A stretch of 14,416 nt of DNA from Planctomycetota bacterium (GTDB taxonomy: Bacteria; Planctomycetota; Planctomycetia; Pirellulales; UBA7805). Position 1 is the first letter of the stretch, and each line of letters starts with the position of its first letter. Below the pieces are notes generated by a model that did no database searches, was not told the DNA's origin, and worked only from the letters and a program-made list of their open reading frames with translations. The DNA is taken from positions 1 to 14,416 of the forward strand of contig JABABY010000029.1 of the NCBI GenBank assembly GCA_014237955.1, in the 5' to 3' direction. A program made the translations under genes and the position numbers. This document shows positions 7,152-14,416 of the stretch, in pieces.

Positions 7152-8326
7152 AAAGCGTGTTGTCTTTGGGCAGCACTCCTTTAGCCAACGCGTTGCTTGC
7201 CAAACAGCAGCTCAGCGAGCCTGAGCCGACTTTTCCGCTCGATTTAGTGTTGTGCCCGCATTGTACTCTGGTGCAGATAACAGAGACCGTGCCACCCGAA
7301 GAGTTGTTCCGCAACTATGCGTATTTTTCGTCGTTCTCCGACACGATGTTGCAGCACGCGCAGGATATTGCGACAAAAATACAGAAGGTCCGAAACTTGG
7401 ATTCGTCGGCACTGGTCGTTGAAGTAGCCAGCAACGACGGTTATCTGCTACAGCATTATCAGAAGATTGGCATCCCGGTATTGGGTATCGAGCCTGCCGA
7501 AAATATAGCCAAAGTTGCTGAGCAGCGTGGGATCGCAACCCTCTGCGAATTCTTTGACGAGCGGGTGGCTCGCGAACTAGCAGCGCAGGATCGATCGGCA
7601 GATGTGATTCACGCCAACAATGTGTTGGCCCATGTAGCCGACCTGAATGGTTTTGTTGCCGGATTGGCGGTGCTGCTCAAACTCGATGGCATCGCTGTAG
7701 TCGAGATACCGTATTTGAAGGATTTGATTGATCATGTCGAGTTTGACACGATATATCACGAACATCTGTGTTACTTTTCGCTTACCGCGCTAAATAATTT
7801 GTTCCAGCGTCACGGCCTGACAATCATCGATGTTGAACGAACCGATATTCATGGCGGTTCATTACGGATTTTCGCTGCTCGATTGGGTCAATCGGGGCGT
7901 GCTGTTAAAGACATGCTTGCTGAAGAGTCCCAGTGGGTTGGTCGTATGGAATACTATGCAAACTTCACCCAACGTGTCGATTCGCTGCGGAGTGGGTTGA
8001 CGGCGTTACTTCAAAAGCTAAAAGCGGAGAACAAGCGGATTGCAGTCTACGGGGCATCTGCGAAAGGTAGCACGCTTTTGAACTACTTTGGCTTGGGTCG
8101 CGAAACGCTGGATTTCGTAGTCGATCGCAGCACGGTCAAGCAGGGACGGTACACGCCAGGCACGCATCTTCAGATTTTTGACCCGGAAAAGTTGATCGAG
8201 GATTGCCCGGATTACGTTTTGTTGTTGACGTGGAATTTCGCAGAGGAGATCCTTCGCCAGCAGTCCGAATATCGATCTCGAGGTGGTCGTTTCATCATTC
8301 CCATTCCGGAAGTGAAGGTGGCTTAA
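7076..8326 (+). CDS. Zinc-binding SAM-dependent sugar C-methyltransferase
   Basis: This 416-residue protein belongs to the three-domain family of NDP-hexose C-methyltransferases (TylCIII/NovU/TcaB9 type). The N-terminal zinc domain shows CRAC (17-20) and CPHC (60-63), so Cys17, Cys20, Cys60 and Cys63 are the likely ligands. The central SAM domain has VVEVASNDGYLLQHY (114-128) and IHANNVLAHVADL (178-190). The YHEH motif (227-230) holds the histidine proposed as catalytic base in this family, and HGGSLRIF (259-266) follows. The C-terminal Rossmann-like domain begins near RIAVYGASAKGST (321-333). The length equals the family norm (about 410). Known relatives methylate a carbon next to the 4-keto group of a nucleotide sugar, which suits the CDP-4-keto-6-deoxyglucose made by its two upstream neighbours (inference; position of methylation unknown). 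It overlaps rfbG by 76 bases, and Cys17 and Cys20 are encoded inside that overlap. Confidence 0.9.
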   Translation: MVHEVSEKRLEGGLLSCRACGENGLESVLSLGSTPLANALLAKQQLSEPEPTFPLDLVLCPHCTLVQITETVPPEELFRNYAYFSSFSDTMLQHAQDIATKIQKVRNLDSSALVVEVASNDGYLLQHYQKIGIPVLGIEPAENIAKVAEQRGIATLCEFFDERVARELAAQDRSADVIHANNVLAHVADLNGFVAGLAVLLKLDGIAVVEIPYLKDLIDHVEFDTIYHEHLCYFSLTALNNLFQRHGLTIIDVERTDIHGGSLRIFAARLGQSGRAVKDMLAEESQWVGRMEYYANFTQRVDSLRSGLTALLQKLKAENKRIAVYGASAKGSTLLNYFGLGRETLDFVVDRSTVKQGRYTPGTHLQIFDPEKLIEDCPDYVLLLTWNFAEEILRQQSEYRSRGGRFIIPIPEVKVA

Positions 8327-8478
8327 CGACCATGAAATGTGAGCAATGAAACGATGTCGCAGGCTTTTCCTCTGCTCGTAGGCGCAGAGACAGGGGGTAG
8401 CAGAATGTCATTGCTATCCCGACAGCATTGTTGAAGGATTCTTCGAGTGCGTTCGATACCCGGAAGTAGGACAGCCGC

Positions 8479-9240
8479 ATGAATATTGATTACGAAAAAA
8501 ATATTGTTGAGGTCATTGACGAAGAGGGTAACTCCCAGACATATCCATTTGAGAGTGTGGAAGCTTTTCGAGAGATCTCGAAGGCATGGCTGCGTATTGG
8601 CTGGGATACAAAATATGTCTACAGCTTTACCTGGATGGGTCGTCCAATCATTCAGCTTCCGGACGATATGATCCGTTTGCAGGAAGTAATGTACGCCGTT
8701 AAGCCGGACGTCATTGTAGAAACCGGCATTGCACATGGCGGATCCTTGGTTTACTCGGCCAGCCTATGCCAGATCATGGGTAAAGGCCGAGTCGTCGGTG
8801 TCGATATTGAAATTCGGCCGAAGAATCGTAAAGCGATAGAAGCTCATCCACTGTTCTCCATGATTACCATGTTCGAAGGTGACTCGGCGGCAGAGGAGAT
8901 TGTTGACGAGGTGAAGAGTCAGATTCAGCCTGGCGAGTCGGTCCTCGTGCTTCTCGACAGTGGCCACTCGCGCGATCATGTAATGCGTGAACTGCTCGCT
9001 TACGGCCCGATGGTGACTCCAGGGTCGTACATCGTCGCAATGGATGGCATCATGCAGGATCTTGTCGGAGCTCCGCGCACTGATGCCGATTGGGATGTCA
9101 ATAATCCGCAAACGGCCGTTCGCGATTTTTTGGAGGAGCATCCTGAATTTGTATTGGAAGAGCCAACACATCCGTTCAATGAGGGAATGATTCGAGAGCG
9201 GGTAACTTATTGGCCCAATTGCTTTTTAAAGCGTAAATGA
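8479..9240 (+). CDS. CmcI / cephalosporin-hydroxylase-family methyltransferase
   Basis: This 253-residue protein fits the CmcI family end to end. The family has a SAM-dependent methyltransferase fold; despite its name from cephamycin synthesis, members in glycan clusters include mycobacterial rhamnosyl O-methyltransferases. Seen: KYVYSFTWMGRPIIQLPDDM (45-64), SAM-binding VETGIAHGGSL (80-90), VVGVDIEIRPKNRKAIEAHP (105-124) with acidic Asp109, VLLDSGHSRDHV (157-168) and VAMDGIMQDL (186-195), where Asp160 and Asp189 fall at the expected divalent-metal positions, and a C-terminal NCFLKRK typical of the family. The ATG at 8479 has AGGA (8468-8471) 7 bases upstream. The gene follows the C-methyltransferase after 152 bases without a visible terminator. 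I infer O-methylation of a sugar hydroxyl in the cluster's glycan; the acceptor is not determinable. Confidence 0.88.
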   Translation: MNIDYEKNIVEVIDEEGNSQTYPFESVEAFREISKAWLRIGWDTKYVYSFTWMGRPIIQLPDDMIRLQEVMYAVKPDVIVETGIAHGGSLVYSASLCQIMGKGRVVGVDIEIRPKNRKAIEAHPLFSMITMFEGDSAAEEIVDEVKSQIQPGESVLVLLDSGHSRDHVMRELLAYGPMVTPGSYIVAMDGIMQDLVGAPRTDADWDVNNPQTAVRDFLEEHPEFVLEEPTHPFNEGMIRERVTYWPNCFLKRK

Positions 9241-9376
9241 TGGGTTCCTTATATGCTCCCAGCAATGTTTTAAAGCGAGGTAGGGCCGAGGCGTACCTCT
9301 GTTACTAATCAAAGCGGCCGCGTGGGTAACGAACTTGATGTTTTCTACTTATGTAGGCGAAGGAAATTAAAACGAA

Positions 9377-10387
9377 ATGATAAATCAACGTCTTGAAGGA
9401 GATGACAATCAAATGCCTTGCACCTTACCGGCGCGCGTGAGCATTGGCATGCCCGTTTTTAATGGAGAGGCGTTTTTGTCGCAGTCTATTCAATCGTTAC
9501 TTGAACAGACGTATGTCGATTTCGAGTTGATTATCAGCGACAACGCTTCTACCGACCGTACAGAAAGCATTTGTCGAAAATATGCGTTGCAGGATTCGAG
9601 AATTCGTTATGTTCGCAATTCGGAAAATGTGGGACTCGAGTCGAACTTTCAGCGGGTGTTTGATCTGTCTCAGGGTGAATTGTTCATGTGGGCGTCTCAC
9701 GATGATCTTTGGGAGCCCGAGTTTATTGAGGAACTCGTCGACTTGCTGAAGCGGTCTCCCGACGCAGCGTTGGCATTTTGTCGGTTCGATAACATTGATG
9801 CCGATGCGCACTCTGTAAAGCAATACGACTTGAAGGATCTGACAGATCCGTGCCGCTATCGAGCGCTCGGCAAATTTTTAATGCAAGATGAAAGTGAAGG
9901 TAAGCCTAATTTGATTATGGGACTCATGCGTCGCCAGTTGTTACAAGACGCACAGGGTTTTCATCTCTGGAGCGGTAGATCGTGGTCTGCCGATGTGCTC
10001 GTTGTGTTTCGTGTGCTTTCTCTCGGTCGGTTGCAATTATCGGATCGGTTTCTCTTTCACAAGCGTCTTCAGGTGGATAATGGAGGAGATGTCGGGAAGC
10101 CCATCAGTACGCTGCGGGAACGGATAGCCTCTCACAGCGACCAATTCGAGGAATGGAAAATCTATTGGTCCACGTATCACAGGATGATTGGTGCTTTGAC
10201 GGGGCTTGCTAGAAGCACGCAGTGGCGTCTTCACATGACAGTGTTCTGGCGCGAGAGCATGCAGAGGGTGAAGAGATTCCGCGCCATATTGCGTGAGTAT
10301 CGCCGCGCGTTATCCAGTTTCTTTTTTAAGCGGAATCGGCAGCATCCTAATGAAGAGAGTACATTGGTAAAAAGACGGGCCGCATGA
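9377..10387 (+). CDS. GT2 (GT-A fold) glycosyltransferase
   Basis: This protein of up to 336 residues is a family 2 glycosyltransferase. It opens with VSIGMPVFNGEAFLSQSIQS (21-40), followed by FELIISDNASTDRT (49-62) for nucleotide binding and WASHDDLWEPEFIEELV (105-121), where His-Asp-Asp 108-110 takes the place of the DXD metal site. The tail after about 270 is basic with no clear membrane helix, so it is probably a cytosolic, membrane-associated enzyme. Two starts compete: the ATG at 9377 with AGGA 12 bases before it (9361-9364), and the ATG at 9413 (residue 13) with a stronger AAGGAG (9396-9401) 11 bases before it. The 9413 start would still keep the whole domain. It lies 136 bases after the CmcI-family gene and 19 bases before the next glycosyltransferase. 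The transferred sugar may be the branched CDP sugar, but sequence alone cannot show this. Confidence 0.87.
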   Translation: MINQRLEGDDNQMPCTLPARVSIGMPVFNGEAFLSQSIQSLLEQTYVDFELIISDNASTDRTESICRKYALQDSRIRYVRNSENVGLESNFQRVFDLSQGELFMWASHDDLWEPEFIEELVDLLKRSPDAALAFCRFDNIDADAHSVKQYDLKDLTDPCRYRALGKFLMQDESEGKPNLIMGLMRRQLLQDAQGFHLWSGRSWSADVLVVFRVLSLGRLQLSDRFLFHKRLQVDNGGDVGKPISTLRERIASHSDQFEEWKIYWSTYHRMIGALTGLARSTQWRLHMTVFWRESMQRVKRFRAILREYRRALSSFFFKRNRQHPNEESTLVKRRAA

Positions 10388-10406
10388 TTCAGAGAGGATT
10401 GATTGA

Positions 10407-11537
10407 ATGAGAATCTTTTATGCCGCTCCTGACTTCGCCCAGGACCGAAAAACGGTTGCTACGAAATTGTGGCGCGCGAATTTATATGATGCATTAAGTG
10501 ATTTGGGTCATGAACTTGTCGAGTTTGATATTGACTACCAGCCCTTTGCATCTAATCTTGATCCAAACTGCAAGCGGCAAAAATCATTTGTCGAAAAGAA
10601 CCGCCCGATCTTTTCAGAAAAACTTTTGGATCAGGTGCGGACGGCGCATCGTAGGAAGCCGATCGATCTGTTTTTTAGTTATTTCTATTCTGCGTATGTG
10701 GAACCAGACGCAATTCGAGAAATAGGCCGAATGGGAATCCCCACTGTGAATTGGTTTTGCAACGCTTCCTACCAATTTAATTTGATTGAAGAAATTGCAC
10801 CCGCTTACGATTATTGCCTTGTGCCAGAAAAATTCCGACTCGACGATTACCGGAATGTTGGTGCGACGCCAATTTACTGCCAGGAAGCGGCTAATCCGAA
10901 TATTTATAAACCGTATCCGCTGGCAAAGGAATTTGATGTAACGTTCGTTGGGCAGAAATACGGAACCCGTCCGGTGCTGATGGGGAGTTTGTATCAAGGA
11001 GGAGTTCAGGTACGTGCCTGGGGTCCGCACTGGCAAAATGAAAAACCGATATCACGATCAAGACAATGGCGCCACCGAATGAAACATTGGCTCCATGGTC
11101 GATCTATGCCAGTCCTATTGCCAGCAGAATGTTGTGGCCCGCCACTAGAAGACGAAGAACTCATCAAAATGTACAGCCGCAGTCACATCAGCCTTGGTTT
11201 TACTGCGGTGGCCCACGTTCCCAAAGATGGATCTCCGCCGATCCAGCAAGTTCGTCTGCGTGACTTTGAAGCGACCATGAGTGGCGCATTTTACATGGTG
11301 GAAGCGTTTGATGAGCTTGCGGACTTTTTCGAGCCGGATAAAGAAGTGATCTTTTTCAGGAATGCTGAAGAGCTCACCGAAAAAGCAAAATATTATTTGA
11401 AGCATCAAGAGGATCGCGAGAAAATTAGACGAGCGGGCCTGAGACGCGCACGTGCTGAGCACACGTGGCAGAGTCGCTTTGAAATGGTTTTTGCAGAAAT
11501 GGGATTGCGCGACCAATGTATCCAAGCAGCGATCTAG
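10407..11537 (+). CDS. CgeB-like GT-B glycosyltransferase
   Basis: This 376-residue protein resembles the CgeB/'spore maturation protein' group of GT-B glycosyltransferases. The name comes from Bacillus, and homologues occur in many surface-glycan clusters. Seen: N-terminal MRIFYAAPDF with WRANLYDALSDLGHELVEFD (22-41), IDLFFSYFYSAYVEP (86-100), IPTVNWFCNASY (111-122), FDVTFVGQKYGTR (176-188) marking the linker to the donor domain, and EELIKMYSRSHISLGF (250-265) with VRLRDFEATMSGAFYMVE (282-299), which is the usual nucleotide-sugar binding region of the family. It ends in DREKIRRAGLRRARAEHTWQSR, a standard C-terminal helix of such enzymes. The ATG at 10407 has AGGA (10395-10398) 8 bases upstream and sits 19 bases after the GT2 stop, so the two are probably co-transcribed. 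The donor and acceptor are unknown. Confidence 0.85.
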   Translation: MRIFYAAPDFAQDRKTVATKLWRANLYDALSDLGHELVEFDIDYQPFASNLDPNCKRQKSFVEKNRPIFSEKLLDQVRTAHRRKPIDLFFSYFYSAYVEPDAIREIGRMGIPTVNWFCNASYQFNLIEEIAPAYDYCLVPEKFRLDDYRNVGATPIYCQEAANPNIYKPYPLAKEFDVTFVGQKYGTRPVLMGSLYQGGVQVRAWGPHWQNEKPISRSRQWRHRMKHWLHGRSMPVLLPAECCGPPLEDEELIKMYSRSHISLGFTAVAHVPKDGSPPIQQVRLRDFEATMSGAFYMVEAFDELADFFEPDKEVIFFRNAEELTEKAKYYLKHQEDREKIRRAGLRRARAEHTWQSRFEMVFAEMGLRDQCIQAAI

Positions 11538-12294
11538 AACGGAATGTTATTCAAGCATAAGGAAGAGCACCATCAATCTCATAGGCACCAGTAACGAATC
11601 GAATCGAATCCAATGGGTTACCGAAAAACTCAAAGCCATTCCAACAGGCTGGAGATTGCTTGACGCTGGCGCAGGGGAACAACGGTACAAGCAATATTGC
11701 GATCACTTAGATTACGTATCCCAGGATTTTGCGGAATATAATCCGCAAGACGTTGCGGTTGGCTTGCAGCCAGATCGATGGGACCACGGTCAGTTAGATA
11801 TTATCAGCGATATCACCAGTATCCCAGAGAAAGACGCATCGTTTGATGTGATTCTTTGTTCCGAAGTACTCGAACATGTGCCAGATCCATTAGCAGCGTT
11901 GCGAGAATTCTCTCGATTGCTGCGTCCCGAGGGAAGACTGTTGCTAACGGCACCATTTGTAAGTATGACGCATTTTGCTCCGTATCATTTTTGCACAGGT
12001 TTAAGTCGTTACTTCTATGAGTTGCATTTGAAAAATTATGGATTTAAAATCGACGAACTTTCTTGTAATGGAAATTTCTTTGATTTGCTCGCTCAAGAGT
12101 TGCGTCGCGTAGGAACGGTGGCACATCAGTTTGCCGGGAGTAAAGTGCGTTATTTTGAGAAACAGGCGATAAAGATGGTTCTAGGTATGCTCAGGCGATT
12201 AAGCACGCATGATCAAGGGTCATACGAACTGGCCTGTTTTGGTTTGCAAGTTGAGGCAACGCTATGCCCTACGTCTCCGCAAGACATATCTTAG
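11452..12294 (+). CDS. Class I SAM-dependent methyltransferase, start unresolved
   Basis: The frame encodes a Methyltransf_11-type enzyme. Seen: RLLDAGAGEQRYKQYC (68-83) as the SAM-binding glycine motif, YVSQDFAEY (88-96), DIISDITSIPEKDASFDVIL (116-135), CSEVLEHVPDPLAALREFSR (136-155) and LLRPEGRLLLTAPF (156-169). The recognisable part begins at SNRIQWV (50-56). The given start is the most upstream option, a GTG that would overlap the CgeB-like gene by 86 bases and add about 45 unconserved residues. No ATG lies between it and the domain in this frame. The best Shine-Dalgarno site, AAGGA at 11559-11563, is 8 bases before an ATC codon (11572, residue 41), a rare non-canonical start. Placement after two glycosyltransferases suggests methylation of the glycan or a sugar intermediate (inference). 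It is the last intact gene of the rightward run. Confidence 0.8.
   Translation: MLSTRGRVALKWFLQKWDCATNVSKQRSRTECYSSIRKSTINLIGTSNESNRIQWVTEKLKAIPTGWRLLDAGAGEQRYKQYCDHLDYVSQDFAEYNPQDVAVGLQPDRWDHGQLDIISDITSIPEKDASFDVILCSEVLEHVPDPLAALREFSRLLRPEGRLLLTAPFVSMTHFAPYHFCTGLSRYFYELHLKNYGFKIDELSCNGNFFDLLAQELRRVGTVAHQFAGSKVRYFEKQAIKMVLGMLRRLSTHDQGSYELACFGLQVEATLCPTSPQDIS
11559..11563 (+). promoter_or_regulatory. Ribosome binding site without a canonical start codon
   Basis: AAGGA, extending as AAGGAAGAG to 11567, lies 22 bases after the stop of the CgeB-like gene and 8 bases before the in-frame ATC at 11572. It is where the methyltransferase start would be expected from homology, yet the codon at the right distance is ATC instead of ATG. 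Confidence 0.4.
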
Positions 12295-13154
12295 ATCAGT
12301 ACAGCTAATGTTTCAGTATGTCACACACTCTCGTTTTCTAATCAAACAAATAGTAGGTGCTCTAATCACATTGCGTGCAAGATATGTGAGTCGTTTATGT
12401 TGCCCCTGATGATGCTCATGATCGGAATATCATCGTTACGAAGTCTGGGTAATCGCATGTGGTATGAGTTGGGACATGAATCATTGAGTGTTCAATGAAT
12501 TGCCCACCGTGCAACTACAATGTTGAGTTTGCGATACAACGGTAACGTCCGTGCGCCATCAATCATCGCCCATGGTGTCGTGAGGAACTCTTGTTGCAAG
12601 CATGGTATGCATCGCCACCTGTTGGTTTGCTCTTTAAAAAGTACGCTGTAGTCAGTAGTGCGATTGCTCCATTTCTAAGTCCACTGGAGGGCGTTGACCG
12701 CTAGGTGCTTGGTTTGCGACGAAATTGATGAAACGGCAGCCAAATGTGGTCTGGATACAGGATGAACCCGTAGCCTCGTTTTCGATTAATATTTTGCAGG
12801 TTGATCGGTCTCGAATTGGGGTGGCTGTACGTTTCCGCTTATGCGTATGATGAGGGACTAAAAGCTTGGGATTTCTATGAGCCTGCATTGAATTGCCAAT
12901 CTCGGATTGACGATGTGAATGATGCGGCGTAGATAGGTGGCCATCACAAGCATTTGTTTGATGGGAAAAAAGTCTGCTTGGTATCGAAGACGCTGCTAAT
13001 CGTGAAATCTTGTAGTTATGTCGTTGTGCTCTTAGATATTGAGTGACGCAAATTCGTATCAATGTATGCAATTGCCCATGGACCAAAGGCAAGAGCGTTA
13101 GCGACCCAGCGTTAGGATTGTTTTCAATCTTACGGCTCTTTTAAGGTTGTAGAT
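12295..13154. other. 860-base stretch with no intact gene
   Basis: All three plus-strand frames are interrupted repeatedly by stops between the methyltransferase and the amidotransferase. The only sizeable open frame, on the minus strand at 12652-13092, is rich in His, Arg and Ser with no recognisable domain and no obvious ribosome binding site. Short plus-strand segments between about 12397 and 12835 look like pieces of a decayed glycosyltransferase (separate entry). I see no terminator with a T-run, no tRNA, no transposase remnant and no direct repeats long enough to mark an insertion. The promoter of the amidotransferase presumably lies in the right part; no confident hexamer pair was found. 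Confidence 0.6.
12397..12835 (+). pseudogene. Possible remnant of a GT4 glycosyltransferase
   Basis: Three plus-strand pieces in different frames recall the N-terminal half of a GT-B family 4 glycosyltransferase. One piece, from an ATG at 12397, reads SLRSLGNRMWYELGHES before a TGA at 12496. A second, around 12579-12692, reads CREELLLQAWYASPPVGLLF onward to GVDR before a TAG. A third, around 12722-12780, reads KLMKRQPNVVWIQDEPVASF. In intact enzymes a 'LGxxxxYEL' stretch near the start is followed about 100 residues later by a 'PDVVxxxEEP' stretch; here the distance is about 300 bases, which fits. No C-terminal EX7E region can be followed. The resemblance is from memory and each piece is short, so this is tentative; chance similarity is possible. 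Confidence 0.25.
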
Positions 13155-14416
13155 ATGTGTGGCATCGTTGCGATATGCTCTAACGGATCGAACCTTTCGT
13201 CCGAAGTTGTGGTAGCGATGACTGCTGAATTGGCCCACCGAGGTCCTGACGCGGATGGGTTTGTGCAGACGGCGGCTTGCCATCTTGGTCACCGTAGACT
13301 TAAGGTGATCGATCCGGTGGGCGGCCAACAGCCGATGTGGGATGATTCACGCCGATATTGTATTACGTTTAATGGAGAGATTTATAATTTCCGCGAACTT
13401 CGTCGTGATCTGGAGTCGCGCGGCGTTCGTTTTTGCACGCACTCGGATACCGAAGTGTTGCTACTGGCATATCGGGAGTATGGTGCAGGTGTTGTTGAAA
13501 AGCTCAACGGACAATTTGCTTTTGCAATCTGGGATGATGAGAAGCAGTCACTGTTCGCCGCTCGAGATCGGTTAGGTGAAAAGCCGTTATTCTGGGCGAG
13601 GGGCACAGGCGGTGAATTCATTGTCGGGTCAGAAATCAAGACAATCACGGCATCTGGACTCGTTCAGCCGATGATTGATCCGGTTTCAGTGGATGCTTAT
13701 CTTTCCTTGATTTATGTGCCTCCCGATAGAACGATCTACCAAAACATCCATGCGTTGCCTCCGGGGCATGCTTTTTACTGGCAGGCGGACTCCTTGCAGA
13801 CGTGGACATATTGGGAGCCAAAACTATCGACGGATCCAATCGATGAACGGGAAGCGATTGGCGAGGTTCGCCGCTTAACCGAACAGGCGGTCGAGCGTCA
13901 GATGGTTGCCGATACTCCCGTGGGCGCCTTTTTGAGCGGCGGTCTGGATTCCGCGACGATTGTAGCCCTGATGGCACCTCACGCATCGTCACCCGTCAAA
14001 ACATTTTCAGCAGGATTTGGCGATTTGATTAATGAATTGCCGTATGCGCGGACTGTCGCCGAGCTGTATCGCACAGATCATCATGAAATGCAAATGGATA
14101 TTCCCGTAGGTGAAATACTCCAGAAGATGGCCGGTGTGTACGATGAGCCATTCGGTGATTCTTCGAATATCCCAACATTTATGATTGCAGAGTTTGCCAG
14201 CAAGCACGTAAAGGTAGTTCTTTCGGGCGATGGTGGTGACGAATTGTTTGGAGGTTACGATTGGTACCAACCACTTCAACGTCAAGAATTGCTTTCCTCG
14301 CATACCCTTGCGAGTGCTATGTGGTATCGATTTCTCTCCCGGCTACCTCTCGGAAAAACACGTCGCCGTGCTTCGACTACGTTTAAAGACATGCGTGCTA
14401 GATATCGCCACCCCGA
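13155..14416 (+). CDS. asnB: Asparagine synthetase (glutamine-hydrolysing)-like amidotransferase, 3' end outside the window
   Basis: The frame starts at the ATG at 13155 and runs open to the window edge, giving 420 codons of an expected 600-650. The N-terminal class II glutaminase domain begins MCGIVAICS with the nucleophile Cys2 exposed after Met removal, followed by HRGPD (28-32), RRLKVID (47-53), FNGEIYNFRELR (72-83) and ARDRLGEKPLFW (136-147). The synthetase domain shows the PP-loop FLSGGLDSATIV (259-270), which binds ATP and pyrophosphate, DEPFGDSSNIPTFM (330-343) and VVLSGDGGDELFGGY (354-368). It would transfer ammonia from glutamine to a carboxylate activated by AMP. In polysaccharide clusters such paralogues are thought to amidate sugar acids; general asparagine synthesis is equally possible. 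AAGG (13143-13146) is 8 bases before the ATG. The C-terminus is not visible. Confidence 0.93.
   Translation, partial: MCGIVAICSNGSNLSSEVVVAMTAELAHRGPDADGFVQTAACHLGHRRLKVIDPVGGQQPMWDDSRRYCITFNGEIYNFRELRRDLESRGVRFCTHSDTEVLLLAYREYGAGVVEKLNGQFAFAIWDDEKQSLFAARDRLGEKPLFWARGTGGEFIVGSEIKTITASGLVQPMIDPVSVDAYLSLIYVPPDRTIYQNIHALPPGHAFYWQADSLQTWTYWEPKLSTDPIDEREAIGEVRRLTEQAVERQMVADTPVGAFLSGGLDSATIVALMAPHASSPVKTFSAGFGDLINELPYARTVAELYRTDHHEMQMDIPVGEILQKMAGVYDEPFGDSSNIPTFMIAEFASKHVKVVLSGDGGDELFGGYDWYQPLQRQELLSSHTLASAMWYRFLSRLPLGKTRRRASTTFKDMRARYRHP

Noticed and set aside
8370..8389. Inverted repeat CTCTGC-N8-GCAGAG between the C-methyltransferase and the CmcI-family gene
   Set aside because: A six-base-pair stem without a T-run; such repeats are expected by chance in a window this size.
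9277..9299. Inverted repeat GAGGTA-N11-TACCTC after the CmcI-family gene
   Set aside because: Only six base pairs with an 11-base loop and no T-run. Too weak to call a terminator or operator.
11544..11594. Short frame from the ATG at 11544 as an alternative start for the last methyltransferase
   Set aside because: It is out of frame with the methyltransferase, stops after 16 codons at a TAA, and has no spaced Shine-Dalgarno site. It would only matter if a frameshift error exists nearby.
12652..13092. Minus-strand open frame of 146 codons
   Set aside because: His/Arg/Ser-rich composition with no recognisable domain or ribosome binding site. It lies opposite the possible decayed glycosyltransferase, so it is probably a chance frame.

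Overview
The window reads as a chromosomal glycan-biosynthesis region from a planctomycete, most likely Pirellulaceae. This rests on the left-end HEAT-repeat protein, whose wording I recognise from planctomycete genomes, on moderate base composition, and on loosely packed genes with variable Shine-Dalgarno sites. The lineage is an inference; no rRNA or other marker is present. I see no tRNA, CRISPR array, insertion sequence or integrase.

Layout, left to right. (1) 2-1786 (+): 3' part of a HEAT-repeat protein, cut by the window edge. (2) 1890-2567 (+): a free-standing exported thiol glutathione peroxidase with its own near-consensus sigma70-type promoter. These two genes look like flanking housekeeping DNA. 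(3) 2800-4917 (-): a two-gene unit transcribed leftward, with an LpcC/RfaG-like GT4 glycosyltransferase followed after 18 bases by a WaaE/KdtX-like GT2, both of lipopolysaccharide-core type. (4) 4918-5254: a 337-base divergent intergenic region. (5) 5255-12294 (+): a rightward run of seven genes: glucose-1-phosphate cytidylyltransferase (rfbF), CDP-glucose 4,6-dehydratase (rfbG), a zinc-binding sugar C-methyltransferase overlapping rfbG, a CmcI/cephalosporin-hydroxylase-family methyltransferase, a GT2, a CgeB-like glycosyltransferase, and a class I methyltransferase with an unclear start. (6) 12295-13154: about 860 bases with no intact gene and a possible degraded glycosyltransferase. (7) 13155-end (+): an asparagine-synthetase-like glutamine amidotransferase, cut by the right edge.

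How the genes fit together. RfbF and RfbG should convert glucose-1-phosphate and CTP to CDP-4-keto-6-deoxyglucose. The adjacent C-methyltransferase is of the type that adds a methyl branch to such keto sugars, and no rfbH-type 3-dehydrase is visible. The simplest reading is a C-methyl-branched CDP-6-deoxyhexose, completed by a reductase or epimerase outside the window. The two glycosyltransferases, the CmcI-family enzyme and the last methyltransferase would assemble and decorate a surface glycan containing it; the amidotransferase may amidate a sugar acid or act in general asparagine synthesis. Everything after the CDP-4-keto sugar is inference. I did not find a wholly new class of system. The most unusual points are the dual-coding overlap between rfbG and the C-methyltransferase, the missing canonical start of the last methyltransferase, and the decayed-looking stretch before the amidotransferase.
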